The translations under genes were made by a program, and so were the position numbers. From contig JAXGGA010004455.1 of assembly GCA_038373865.1 (NCBI GenBank), positions 24,237 to 88,236 of the forward strand: 64,000 nt of DNA. Reading direction: 5' to 3'. Every line of letters starts with the position of its first letter. The stretch's first letter is position 1. Positions 26,161 through 55,725 of this stretch are shown here, piece by piece. Source of the stretch: Uloborus plumipes (Eukaryota; Arthropoda; Arachnida; Araneae; Uloboridae). The notes under the pieces were generated by a model, which made no database searches, was not told where the DNA came from, and was given only the letters and a program-made list of their open reading frames with translations.

Positions 26161-28547
26161 TTCAAGCACAATTCTTATAAATGTCAATGTTCAAAAACGA
26201 AATGTATTCATATATAGATTTTTCTTCCATTTAATTCAACAATTAGAGCTATTTCCTAATATAACACGCAATAAGTAATTGTACTTATCAAAAACCAGAT
26301 GAAAATGAAAAAAGCCCAATAGTTATGAAACCCTAAAATTACAATATACAAGAGCGTGCCTCATTAACACTGCTTCCAAAAAATTGCACTTAATGCGCTA
26401 ATAAAGCTATTGTCTATATTGATTTTAATTTTCTTGTTCCCGCATTTAGATCTAGTACTTCGTATTTTCCGAGTTCGCTAGTAATTATCCAGAACAAAAG
26501 CGATAGTGAGATTATATCAGCTGAAAAGTATGAAATTATTTTTCTCCACTAGATTGTTATTTGAAAGCATGTCACGTCGTGAGATAAAATTTTAGAAATG
26601 CCTTTATCTCAATGAGAGATAATTATTCTATCAACAAAAAGTATTCAGCTGGTCATTATTAGAGCAAAATTCTAGTTATATTCATAGTTTGCTGGCCTAA
26701 TTAGGATTTTAGAAGTAGTATTCAAATCAGAGAGTATTGAAAGAAAATATTTTGATTTATTAACAGCTAACCAAAGAAACGATTTTTAAAGAGGCGGTGG
26801 AATAATTGGTCTCTCGTTACTTGCGAATGACATGTCTCAAAAAGTGAGGAAATTATTCAAACAAAATGCGATATATGCTATAACTTAAACTGCTATATCT
26901 CAGGAAGTAAGATCAGAGCAAGGACCGGTAAAGTTTGGTAAACAAGGGAATCTACACGGAAACAGGCGTTGATTCAATTTTTCCAGCAGGTTCACGTAAG
27001 GGATTAATTTTTGTCACAGTTGCGAAAGTTACTATCAGTATAATTAAACGAATAATAAAATATGGGTTTCATTTAACTGTTTTCACCAACTATTGCCTCA
27101 AGGACGGGGAACAGTTAAGGGTCAAACAAGTTATCAAAAATTTTGAAATTAGTCATAGATTCTGATAGGTCTAGTCTCATCTGTGCAGTACTTTAATTAC
27201 TGGAGCTGTTCAGTAAAGACCAAACGAACACTTTTTGGCGATTTTAATATGGATAACTTCCTCGCACATTTGGAATTTTGGTGCTAATCGAAAAAGGAAA
27301 ATTTTCTGCACATGATGGATTTTTTCCAAATTATAGAACTGGAATTATAATTATATTATCAATTTTTAAGTAAAATACAAAATTTTTCACGCTTTTTCAT
27401 TGTTAACATGGTGAACAATCAGTGATTAATGCTTCAATTTTTTTATCCAGTTCCACTTTTTATTCGTTTACAAAAAAAAAAAAAAAAAAACTTGCAATTG
27501 AATTTAGTTGGTAAATAAGGCTTTAAAAATAATTTTCAATTTTCCTTCTTGATTTTTTTTCTTTGTGAAAATACTTATTTTCTACACACACGATCAACAA
27601 GGGCACAATTTCATTTAAATTCAGATTACTATTATAATGTTGTTGTTCTTCTAACTCAGATTTTTCATAAATAAAAAAAAAATATGCTCAAACAGTAAAT
27701 CGTGCAATCTGGTTGCCGGATTAAACAGTTACTTGAAATGCGCGAAAATGGCAAGACTTTTTAATTTTTTAGTCTCGGTTTATATGTAGTATACGGAAGA
27801 AAGATATACAGGGATTACCATGACCACAACATTTTACTAGTTTAAAGTTTGAATTTGGTTTCTTACTATGACTGTTTATTGCGGTTTTTATGACATCGTA
27901 GCATTACTCGAATTAATTTTCCCGTGAATCTTGTTGTTGATACACTCATTGATAATATGAGGCCATCTGTAGTGATTTTGCTTTATTTCAAACATTTGCT
28001 TTTATTGTTCCTGGTTGGTATTTTATCCCCCCCCCCTTTTTTTTTAAGTTCTCCTTTTAATTCATTCTTTTCACTCCACCTCCCCTTTTGCTTTTAATAT
28101 TTTCAAATAATTTGCTTTCAGTTTTTTAATTCGATGAGCACAAGTTGTTCATTTTTGTTAAATTTTAAACGACAAATATTTTTTTTTCTTCTTCTTCATC
28201 TTCTTCTCTCGTGGAAAATCAAGTTGTGCAATGTTAGGGTAAGTGGTTATAAAGTCAACTTTTTTGGAAAAAACCTTAAATCAGACTGCTAAAATTTGAA
28301 ACTCCTTTGATTCGCATTCATTTTTATACATTAGATTCAAAACGACTGCTTGCAGTAGAAAAAATTAATTTTGTTCGATTAGTTTCACTCAGTAATACAA
28401 TTAAAAAAGCATGAAGCAGTAAGTTGTCGCCCCTAAGCCAGGGCTAAGGCTCAATACTTCCACTTTACCATATGGTGAGAGAAAGTAGGGTTAGTTAAAA
28501 AATTATTGCGTATATTTAAAAGTTGTATGTAAATGTTGTTTTTTGAA
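26161..28547. other. No gene seen
   Basis: AT-rich, with A-runs at about 27473 and pyrimidine tracts at 28020-28210. Confidence 0.45.
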
Positions 28548-28734
28548 CAGTAGCGTACATAGATTTAGGTGCGCCCCCAAACAAGATTGTACCCCCCAAC
28601 TCCTATTAAATTGTAAAAAAAAAAAGAAAAAAACCGTGAAATTCAAAATGATATTTTTCTGGATTGTGCGCCCTCAAACCTCGTGCGCCCCCCTCCACAT
28701 AGTGGGGACTACTGGGACGCTATGTACGCCACTG
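28548..28734. mobile_element. hAT-like non-autonomous element (187 bp)
   Basis: Inverted ends CAGTAGCGTACATAG and the inverse of CAGTGGCGTACATAG. It is flanked by 8-bp near-identical direct repeats, TTTTTGAA (28540-28547) and TTTTGGAA (28735-28742). Eight-base duplications and CAG-starting ends are typical of the hAT superfamily. GC-rich interior with C-runs. Confidence 0.75.
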
Positions 28735-28742
28735 TTTTGGAA

Positions 28743-30780
28743 CAATAACACTGTTTTATATTCGTTTTTTATTATGTTTAAACGTCAAAATGCACGAAAA
28801 ATTATTTTACTTATTATTTCATTAAATTAATAACATTAACATTTATTAACCATTGATTATATATAATAACTACCATGTCTCAACCAGTATCAGAAACCTG
28901 AAATAGAAAGCTTTCCAATTACGTTTCAGCGAACTGATAGAATTGTGTAGAGATAATACCCTGTCATGAGAAAAATGCCATCGCGTGTATTTTACCACAC
29001 TCAACAATAATCGCATGATAAATGAACATAAGTTGCTGTTCTTGGCCAACTTCGATGGGGATCATGTTACCTATTCCATACCTCCGGCTACGAAAAGGAC
29101 TCATTTAGCTAATACGATCCCGCGTAGCTTTTAATGGATTTCAAAGAGCGGTTCGTTAGCGGTGTTTAAGATCAGGTCACGATGAACCTATTGTATTCAA
29201 TTGATGATACACAGAATTAAACATTGATGTTTCGTTCCTTTTCAAGATAGCTTAAGGACGGCGTATACCGGATACATAGGTCCGCTTAATGTGTTATTAA
29301 AACTTATATTAAGTTGTGTCTTGTGTTAATTATGTAACTTTTGATGCAATAGGAAAATAAGCAGTGAAAGCGAATGAGGCTGTCTCCGTTTGAGGACAAT
29401 AGGACGGAGTGATCTCATTATTTAAGCGTTTCTAGCTTACTTTGAAGAAAAAAAAGAAAAGGTTCTGAAAATTATCTATCTATTTTTACGATCCTAAAAA
29501 TAAGCTTAGAAACCAAATAAAACGTCATATGAAAAAAAGACAATAATTCAAAAAAAAATGAATAAATAAATAAATAAACCAATTTTACAGTAGGGTTGTA
29601 AGATGAGGAAACTATGAGTCTACTTTCTCCCGCCCTCAGTAAACTTCCGTTTTAATAATCTGATCCAGGGGAATGAGGACTTGTAAGATGAATTTTAACT
29701 TATCAGGTCACGTTTGCCTACATTTATTTATTGTTTATTTATTTATTTATTTACACCAGAAAGCACTTTTGATTTAGAAAATGTGCAAAAGAGGACTCTT
29801 AGATTATTCAAAGACTGTTTCTGGAAAAATGTATTTATTTTCCACATTTTAGCAAAGCAATTAACCATAAAATTTAGCAAAATGTTTATACCTTTTTTGT
29901 TATCGTGTTGTCATTACCCAGGCATTTATTACTAAACTAATGCATAGCGTTTAAAAAGAAAAATAAATCGAAATTCCTCTTATGCAAAAATAAAATAAAA
30001 TTTGGTCTTACAGTTTTGGTCAGTCTAATTATCTTTAATACCAAAAGCTATAAAGTAAAACACATGCTTTGATGAATATTAAGTACTGAAAAGCTTCTTT
30101 TATCGTTTTATGATCCAATCATTAAAAATCTAGTACTTACAGGAATAACAATGAGTAGGAAGAATGTAATTCAAGACTAACAAAAATGATGACTTTGAGG
30201 GTATCAGAAAGACATTTGTTGTTTTACCTCGAAAGTCATCACCTCATAAAATTAGATTACTTTCTTCTTTTCATCATTTCAAGTCTTTTATTTTGTAGCT
30301 AACAAAAACACAAATTCGACCGGTGAAATAACAAGTAATTAACTGTGTGTGTTTTCCTTGTATAAAACCAAATTGGAAAAAAGCAATATTACAATAAATA
30401 ATTTATTTTTAAAGTGACTTTCTTTAAAGGCTTTCAGTAGATGCTTCGAAACTAGTTTCAGACTTTTTTTTTTTTTTTCTTTTTTTGAAAAGACCTGATT
30501 TAAGCGATCATCACTTTCTTTTTTCAACAGTTTATTAGCTAAAACCGAAAGAAAAAACTGATGCTATAAGCTAGATACACTTTTGAAAGAGATGTTTTTA
30601 AATTTTTGATCCAGAAATAATTCGGTGAACATCAGTCGCTCTCGATTATGTCATGAAATTATTTACAAATGAGGAGTTCAAATCAATGTTTATTAAAGCA
30701 AAATATAGCATATATTAAATATTTTTCGCAATATGAAAGTAGAGATAATTTGCTAAATATGGAAACAACACCGATGAAGA
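28743..30780. other. No gene seen
   Basis: Base composition is more balanced at 29020-29430, but all frames are broken. The remainder is AT-rich with ATTT/AAAT repeats. Confidence 0.45.
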
Positions 30781-30788
30781 CATTGATC

Positions 30789-30962
30789 CAGGGACGTAAT
30801 TTCAAGTTTTCCCAGGGGGGGGGTCAAAGGATAAAAACGCAATGCAATTTCATCGAAAATCAGCAAAAACCAAGCCCACTTATATGTAAATATATTGATT
30901 TCTCAAAGTCAGGGGGGCAATTTACCCCCGCCCTGCCCCCCCCCCCCCCAATGACGGGCCTG
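30789..30962. mobile_element. hAT-like non-autonomous element (174 bp)
   Basis: Ends are CAGGGACGTAATT and the inverse of CAGGCCCGTCATT. Flanking 8-bp repeats are CATTGATC (30781-30788) and CATTAATC (30963-30970), one mismatch. The interior has G-runs near the left end and C-runs near the right, which are themselves inverted. Confidence 0.75.
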
Positions 30963-31580
30963 CATTAATCGGATTTACCATGTCGGGCGAAGGTCCCCGT
31001 GATCATAGGAGCCTCGAGAAGCTCAAAAGCGCTTATAATAAATGTTTTACATAACTCTGAGATAGACAAAATGACCAAAAAAAGGAACATTGTGAGGGGC
31101 CCAAAAGCAACCTATGAGGAAAGCTCTGAAATATATTTTGGATTTACAATTAAGATCTCTATTAATTGAGGTATTGGTCGCTTGAACACGATTGCAACTA
31201 CCCCATAATTAACTGTTGTCAGCATATTGCAATTTTTTTCAGAGCATTCCACAGTAAAGACTATCTGCACAAAGACAGTCAAATCAAACCGTCTTTTTGA
31301 CAATAATGCGTAAGAAGGAAAAAAAAAAAGAAACGATAGAAAGTAAACTCTTAACAGTTTAAGGATCATGGGACATATGTGTGCCTTCAGCTCAAAATTT
31401 ATTTCATAAATTATCGAATGCACATTGTTCATAAATTAGATTTTTTCCGTGTTATTGCAACATCAGAATCTTCATATTGATTTAAAAATAAATAAATAAA
31501 TAAATGGGTTTAATTTATTATTATTATTTTTTTAACTTCACAAATGAAATGGCACTGCATTCGTACTGCATGCTTCTACT

Positions 31581-31586
31581 TTTATT
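31581..31586 (-). terminator. Candidate polyadenylation signal of the cathepsin L gene
   Basis: On the minus strand AATAAA occurs about 465 nt past the stop codon and is the first exact AATAAA that I found downstream. If it is used, the 3' UTR would include the foldback element at 31726-31864. This rests on the hexamer only. Confidence 0.3.
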
Positions 31587-31725
31587 CATGATTGCTTATT
31601 AATTGAAGATTAAGTGCAGGTCGTGTTATTGATTAAAAAGTAAAAAAAGGAACCTTTGTGCTAAAAAGCAAAGATAAATATTATCTCGTTTAAATACACA
31701 AATCCGTTGGGAACATAAGACAAGA

Positions 31726-31864
31726 GTTTCGGGGTTACAAGAAACCCCTTTCTCAATGGAAAAGAAGTGAGCATATGAATTAGAAAAAGAATTTTACAGA
31801 ATGTCTTTTTGTCCATAAGCTCCCTTCTTTTAACTAAAAAGGGGGTTCTTTGTAACCCCGAAAC
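31726..31864. mobile_element. Foldback element, CGGGGTTACAAG type, copy 2
   Basis: 139 bp with ends GTTTCGGGGTTACAAGAAAC and the inverse of GTTTCGGGGTTACAAAGAAC. It sits 187 bp past the cathepsin L stop codon, so it may be part of that gene's 3' UTR. Confidence 0.75.
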
Positions 31865-32050
31865 ACCTATCTGCAGTACCGTTCAAATTTGCCTTTAAAA
31901 GTGGTAATATTTGCTTTCAAAATGACAGTATAACCTAAATAGTTCAGAATTGAAGAGTAAACTCAGCAAAATTTGGGATATAATTGCAGTTTTGCATCTC
32001 TTAGGGATAGATAGACACACATATCCATCGAACATATAATCACAACCACA

Positions 32051-49314
<17,264 letters not shown>

Positions 49315-49326
49315 TATGAAATTTAT

Positions 49327-49961
49327 CTGCAATTAATGATCAAAATATATTTCATGTAAAATGTATCACAATGGCAAACAAACTATAGGAAATTTACCAA
49401 TATATGACAAATATTTAAGAAATTAGGATGGTATTAAATAATAGTTTGGTTAATAATATTGTGTAAGCATTCAAAAAATTAAACCATGCATACAAGTTTT
49501 ACTGAACTTCAAGAATCTGAAGCTGCAATAAAGATCTTTCTCAAAAAATTATTAGAACATTTTATTCTATTGCTTTTGACCAATGCGCAGGGCATAGTTA
49601 TACTTCTAATTTTGAAATGATATCACAGCGTTTGCTCTATGAACAGGCATAATAAATTGTGTACTAAATTACTTCACTACAACACTGAAGTCAGATTTTA
49701 ATTTCTGATACTGGAGAGATCAAAATTATTTCTTATGTAATACTTGCTTAAGATTTCTTTCAAAACCAAATGTGACTCTCTTTTTGTAAAATAATGGTCG
49801 TGTGTATGACTTATGAGAGAGAAAAGTAGGTTCGCTAAAGCCTTGTTCTTTGTATTAATTCATCCTTGATGGAGGGACATGTTGTACTTAAAATCCGAGC
49901 AAAGCCAGACCTAACAGGTAGTCAATATATATTCATCACTATATTTGTATAGAAATTCAAA

Positions 49962-50002
<41 letters not shown>

Positions 50003-51750
50003 TAATAATAGTAAAGATGTTTGATGTTAAATGTTTTTAGAACTGTTAAAAACAGAAGTAGCCAGTGACTTCAAAAACGATAACTTATTTTCAATTATAT
50101 TAAAGATCAAACTCTATTGTTTTTTGTAATGGAAACAACACATGACCACTTTTGCTCAGCATAATCAACCATAAATTCTATAATTCCGAAAATTGCAAAT
50201 AGTGACAAATAAATCACAGCTGCTGTTTCATTACATTGCTTTCCACCAAAGAAGAAAAGAAAAGATATTTAATAAAGAAAGAGAAAGGAAAAAAAAAGAA
50301 AAAAAATGAATAAAAAAAGATTTAGTTACTGGAGAACAGAAAATTGATAAAATTAGTAGTTAATTTTACTATTTGTTGCTTCGTTCGATTTCATTATTAC
50401 AAGGATTCGACTGTGCAACTTAAAGGAAAGAATTACTCCATTAAATCACAAATATAAGCTATTTCAAAACGGATGTTTAAGGAATATTATTTATCAACTT
50501 AAAAAACTTTCAACCTTCGTATTTTTTTTTCAAAACTTTGAAACTTTTGAAATATGCTGCATCCGTTTCTTGATTGTACTCTACCCTTGAAAAAATATGA
50601 TTGCTCTACAAATTATTTTTTGTCCACTAGATGCAATCGGTACTACAAAAAGTTAAATTTTTCTCTCAAACCATAAGTTGTTCTTTTCAATTGAAATGAT
50701 TACACTGCCCACAGTATGGGTCAGCATCACACACGACCCACGACTGATATAACGCAAAAAAAACTTAAAATACTAGGTCATTTACGTTTCTCATTCGAAA
50801 AACAAAACATCTGCAAAAGCTTTAATCATATTTTGAACGATCTTTAATACAACACTTAAATAATCAAACCATTAAACAATTTTTATAGCTACGTTTAGAA
50901 ATGAAAAATTGTGTTTTGTGAGAAGCGCTCCGTATCCTCGGCCATAGCCACATGAGAGTAAAAAAGCGCTCAAATATCGAATACTTCAAAATGCGCTCTG
51001 TGTATACTGATTATTCAGCATTCTTTTTTAAATAAAGGGTACTTAGTACTTAGTACATTTCACATTATGCCCTGAACTGAACTGATGCATTATTTTCGCT
51101 ACTTTAAATTTATTATTATTACTAATTCTCTCGTAGTAGAAATATTCGGAGAAATATTTCTTCTACGAAAAGATAACAATCTATTCCTTTGATGATTGAG
51201 GGAAAACTAAATTTCCAAAATTTTAAGGCAATTAATTTATTTTATAATAATACTAACATAAAAGAAACTATTCCACAAATGTACAAACATTTTTTTTTTT
51301 TTTTTGCATAGGCATCCTTTGTCAAAAGGACTCTACAAAACACTCTACTTTGTCTTGTCAAAACACTCTACTTCTTGAGTGATGATGAGAAAAATTATAA
51401 ATTTCTATTATTTTCGTGCAATTAACTCATCTTTTAATACTACTAATTTGAAAGAAAGTATTTTACGAATTTACAAGCAATCTTTTTTAATGCACGCACA
51501 TCCTTTGTCGAAAGAATAACAATCTACTGAGTGAGAAAAACATAAAAAAGTATAATTTAAAAATTTTTAATGCAATTAACTTTTTTTTATAATAATACAA
51601 CAATTTTACAAATTTACTAGCAACATATTTTTGAACTAATTCACTCAGATTCCAAAAGAAATACAAAACGAGTCTTACCCCTGAAAAGTTCCTCTCTGAA
51701 CGAAAGCCTCCAATCTTCAAATAAATTGCAGGAAAGAATAATTTTATACC
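49327..51750 (-). other. Probable 5' UTR intron or upstream region of cathepsin L
   Basis: Bounded by an acceptor at the ATG side and a donor-like site at 51750. Two related direct segments (about 51231-51320 and 51410-51500, sharing TTTTATAATAATACTA or TTTTAATACTACTA words and CATCCTTTGTC) suggest an old local duplication. No coding. Confidence 0.35.
49966..50011. repeat. (AAT)n microsatellite
   Basis: About 46 bp of AAT with one AAC interruption, upstream of the cathepsin L start codon. Confidence 0.9.
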
Positions 51751-51822
51751 TAAGAAACAGAACACCAACACCTCGTCTGTGCGTCACACATACGGTCACT
51801 TGATTTGTCACGTTCATTGATA
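51751..51822 (-). promoter_or_regulatory. Candidate non-coding first exon and promoter of the cathepsin L gene
   Basis: A TTCTTAG|GTATAA donor-like site at 51751/51750 (minus strand) follows a locally GC-richer stretch. A weak TATA-like TGTATATGA lies at about 51845-51853. Joined to the acceptor at 49327, this would make a roughly 70-nt leader exon and a 2.4-kb intron. The acceptor beside the ATG argues that some upstream exon exists; this location is inference. Confidence 0.3.
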
Positions 51823-52075
51823 ACGAACGAGTCCTGTCGTTACTCATATACAGTGGGAGAATCTCGTGAATGCACCTTATCGGAGCTCAGTTCTTTAGGG
51901 AAGCAACGTGATCGCTTATTAATCCGTAAGGATTTCGATATAGGGCAAAAGGCAAAAAGAAAAAAAAACAAGTAGTATTACACATGAATTTGTAGTAAAA
52001 TTCATTCAGAGAGATTCTTTTACTATAACATTGCTAATGAAATCAAATCAGATTTTTTGTTTTATTTTTAATGCA

Positions 52076-52452
52076 GAATGTTAAAAATGAATGTTATTTT
52101 TACACTATAATACAGGTAATTTTAAGTAATAAATTGCAAAAATTGCTATTGCTACAGTAATCAACTGTAAAATCGCTAATTTTACAGTACTAAACTGTAA
52201 AATTGCTTATTTCACAGTAATAAGTTGTAAAATGGCTAATTTTGTAAATTATTACCGTGCGTTTTAGTTTTAAACTGGAACCTCTGCTGCCAGTATTACA
52301 CCGTTGTTTTTACAGTATAAATCAGCTAAATTTTACTGTAATAAACTAAAATTGTTAGTTTTACAGTTTATTTATGTGCATTTTACAGCTTTAAAGTGGA
52401 ACCTCGGTTGTCAGTATTATACTGTAAAAACAACAGTTCATTTTTTGCAGTG
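52076..52452. mobile_element. Palindrome-rich MITE, copy E
   Basis: About 377 bp. The right end ACAGTTCATTTTTTGCAGTG is followed by TA (52453-52454). The left end is degraded (GAATGTTAAAAATGAATGTT), so the start is uncertain by a few bases. Internal units match copies A-D, including a repeat of the terminal motif near the middle. Confidence 0.78.
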
Positions 52453-52842
52453 TAGTAATCTCCTGATTTATCGGTCTTATTGCTAGACAACAGAAAAGCA
52501 CGATATGTATTCGAAAACGCGAGAAAACCAACAGGGACGGACACAAAGATATTTTTGGGAGGGGCCCAGAAAAGTAAAAAATGCCCTCCCCGCTCCCCGC
52601 CCCATGTAATATTTTATTTAAAAAAAATTCTTATGGGACCTTTTTTGAATGTTTTTAACGAATTCTTAAAGGCAAACAATCTACTTCAAAGAACAGAAAT
52701 ATAAAATACTAATTTACTTGAATGTGGACGTGAAATATTTTTTCAACAGGTTAAGACTATTACATACTAAGTCTTACATAATTTGCCAAAATGATTGAAT
52801 GATGCACGTTATTATTTAGAAACATCGTCATGATGAAAAAAC

Positions 52843-53580
52843 CAGGGCTGCGGAGTCGGAGTCGAACTGATTTTGGACCAAAGGAGTCGGAGTCGCTAAA
52901 AACATGTCGACTCCGACCACCTCAATTTGGATGAAATTTTAAAGACGTGAAAACATATCTTTGAAACTAACAGATACAAATTTTCAACATCCAATATACA
53001 AATCCTAAGCATCTAGGACCATTAAAAAGGGCTTCAAAATGGCGGGTCTGCTTTGTGAAACGAATTGCTATGTTTGGGCTTATGCAAGTGAATAAAAAAT
53101 ATTTGCAGCAAAAATGCAATGTGTTAAAATAAAGTCTGGCCATTTAACAAGAAAAGGATTAGTTGTACGGAGTCAAAAGACACGAGCGGAACTTGTCTTT
53201 TGCTCTGGAGAAAATGGACTTTTTGGGAGGTCACAGTGACCTCCGAGAATTGAGGTAAATGTGGTGAAATTAAATGCGAGAATTCTTGAGAAAATTGAAC
53301 TTTTTGAGAGGTCACAATGACCTCCCATGACCTCCAACTGGGATACCCCAGCTTGCTACCCCCCTAAAGTGAGTCCTGGCTACGACCATGAATAAAAATG
53401 AAACTTTTAAAAATGGACTTCATATTTCAACCTTTGTTTAGGGTTTTTTCCTCTTCACATTTGGGTAAAAAGAAAAAAAATAAAATAATAATAATAATAA
53501 AAAAAAGCAGGAGTCGGAAGTTTTAAAATCCCGGAGTCGGAGTCGGAGTCGACCATTTTTCTTCCGACTCCGCAGCCCTG
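52843..53580. mobile_element. hAT-like non-autonomous element (738 bp) with perfect 8-bp duplication
   Basis: Inverted ends CAGGGCTGCGGAGTCGGAGT and the inverse of the same motif at 53580. It is flanked by exact GAAAAAAC on both sides (52835-52842 and 53581-53588). Near each end GGAGTC/GACTCC hexamers repeat several times. No transposase coding is seen. A fragment of the same GGAGTCGGAGTCGG motif is at about 34541-34560. Confidence 0.88.
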
Positions 53581-54316
53581 GAAAAAACCAAGAGGTTATC
53601 AAAACAGAAAAATAGCTTTTTTCTTCTATCTTGAATTCAAAACTTGTAAATTTTATGCATATACTTTCACACTGACCATCGACTGCAATATTACTCCTTT
53701 AGCAAACCAAAGTTAACTTATTCAAATATGCTTTGCATGTTTCTTCTTAGAAAAATCGTTCCAAAATCTTTACTTAGGTTATCAAAAAATAATTAATGGA
53801 GAAATTAAACAATTGTACCCCTGGAGATGCGGGGGGGGGGGGGCATGGACTACCTCCTCCCATAAATCGGTTACTGATAACCAAGGTCTTAAAAATTAAC
53901 AACTCAAATAACGCACAAATTAATAATATGTGCTACTACGAAAAGATTGATTAATATCATATGAGGGCAATTTTCCCAATAGAAACAACAGAAAAAGATA
54001 CTGTATCAAATTTTCTTTAACAATAATTTAAATTATTATAACTTAAAGTATGTTATTGTTTTGTAGCGAACCCGAATCAAAAGCTGCAGTTTAAACTGCA
54101 ACAAGTTAAGGTATGTAAAATATACCAGTTTGTTCATAGATTTAAAAAAAAAAAGAAATAAAATATTTTTTCTGGGGAATATAAAGTCCCCCCCCCCCTC
54201 CCTTGTGATGTCACACATAAAGCAACATTTTTTAAACAAATGGTAATTTTCCGAAAGGTAATTTTCATTTTTGGTATAACTTGCATTGTGTATACACCCT
54301 TTCCTCTCCCCTCCCC

Positions 54317-54623
54317 CAGGGCCCGATTAACCCCTGTGGTTAAGGGAAGCTCAGTCTCATTTTGGGGCCCTCCGCTTTTTGTTGTAGGGAAAATTTCTGA
54401 AAATATTTGGCAAATTTAAAATCTAAATGATTTAAGAGTAAAAAAAGCTGTTAAAGTACAATATAGCACAGTTGAGACAAATTATATTGAACTAGCTCTC
54501 TTAAAAGCTAAATATAAAAGTCGAAACTTGATTTTTTTTGTAGCTTTTCAGTCATGTTTGGGCCCCCTAAAAATTTGGAGGGGAAGCTCAAGCTTCCCGA
54601 GCCTTTTGGGTAATCAGGCCCTG
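54317..54623. mobile_element. hAT-like non-autonomous element (307 bp)
   Basis: Ends CAGGGCCCGATTA and the inverse of CAGGGCCTGATTA, followed inward by AAGGGAAGCT and the inverse of GGGAAGCTTGAGC. Flanking octamers CCCTCCCC and CCCCCCCC agree at 7 of 8 positions but are low complexity. Confidence 0.7.
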
Positions 54624-55599
54624 CCCCCCCCCCCCGGAAAAACTCTAACTGATGGGTCCGCTACTGTTCAAAGCACACAGAACGATCTTCATTTACTTAC
54701 ATTAATGATCTTTACTGAAAGTAGTTAAAATTTCAGTCTTGATATACTTCATAGCCTAGACCTTTCTCACAAATACGTTTTGATAATTTTCCATAAAATA
54801 TTCAACTGATCTATTACAGGACCAGTAAAAAAAAATGAAAGACCAGTTGAGAAGATCAACAATTTAGCTAAACTAAGGGATGACTTAAAGTTCAACATGA
54901 GTCAAAAGTTAACATATTTGTTAACAATAAACAAAATAAAAGAGCTCTCAAAACCATTCAATCTTTAGATTGTTAATAATTTACCTTCTGCGCGGGTGGG
55001 TATATAAACTGCTGTATAATTATTTCAAACAACAGGCCTCTGCGCGAGAGGTTGAATTTTCCCCTATCAATGTCGCTGTGCTCAAGCTATCATAATCTAG
55101 CATATTTCTGCAACATATATTTCAAGTTTTGCATAAGTATTAAAATTATTTCTCACATGGTGAATAAAACCAATCAAGAACATGATGATAGAAGAGGCAT
55201 AAATTTAGCTAGATTAAACAGCGATTCCAGTTTCAAATTTGTTTAAGGTCAAAATATTCGTTTGAGAAAAATAATATTGTAAGGACTCTCTCAAATTTGG
55301 GACCCCCAAGATAATTAATTTCCATGTTGTCTGAGTAAGTAAGTAAGTGAGTAAGTTTGTAAGCGTATCTCACCGATTTTTCACTCATCAAAATTACATT
55401 TTCTCTGGTGATTTAATTGGATCTTAGACCAGTAAGGAATCCTGATTATGCAATGATTTTTGAAGTTTTGTCAGATGTTAAAATTGACTTATTTATTTTT
55501 AAAGGGGATTGAGGGGCAGGGGGCAGTACTCGATTTATTAAAGCAATATTTGTATCCTGAGAATACCTTCATATTTACGTTTATTTTCATTTAAAATCT

Positions 55600-55725
55600 T
55601 ACAGTCGAACAGTCAGAATTAAGAAACCTTTAAACCCAAGGGATTCGTCTTATTGCAAGAACAACACTAATCATTAGGAGCGATCGGAAAGGAAGCTCGT
55701 CTTAGCAGTCGGGAAATATGGCGCA
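55600..55725. mobile_element. pogo-like MITE fragment
   Basis: Begins TACAGTCGAACAGTCAGAAT and contains ATTCGTCTTATTGCAAGAAC and CTCGTCTTAGCAGTC, matching the 33.2-kb copy. The right terminus is not found. Confidence 0.5.

Noticed and set aside
52533..52620. CAGGGACGGACACAAAG, looked at as an hAT left end
   Set aside because: No inverted partner or 8-bp duplication found.
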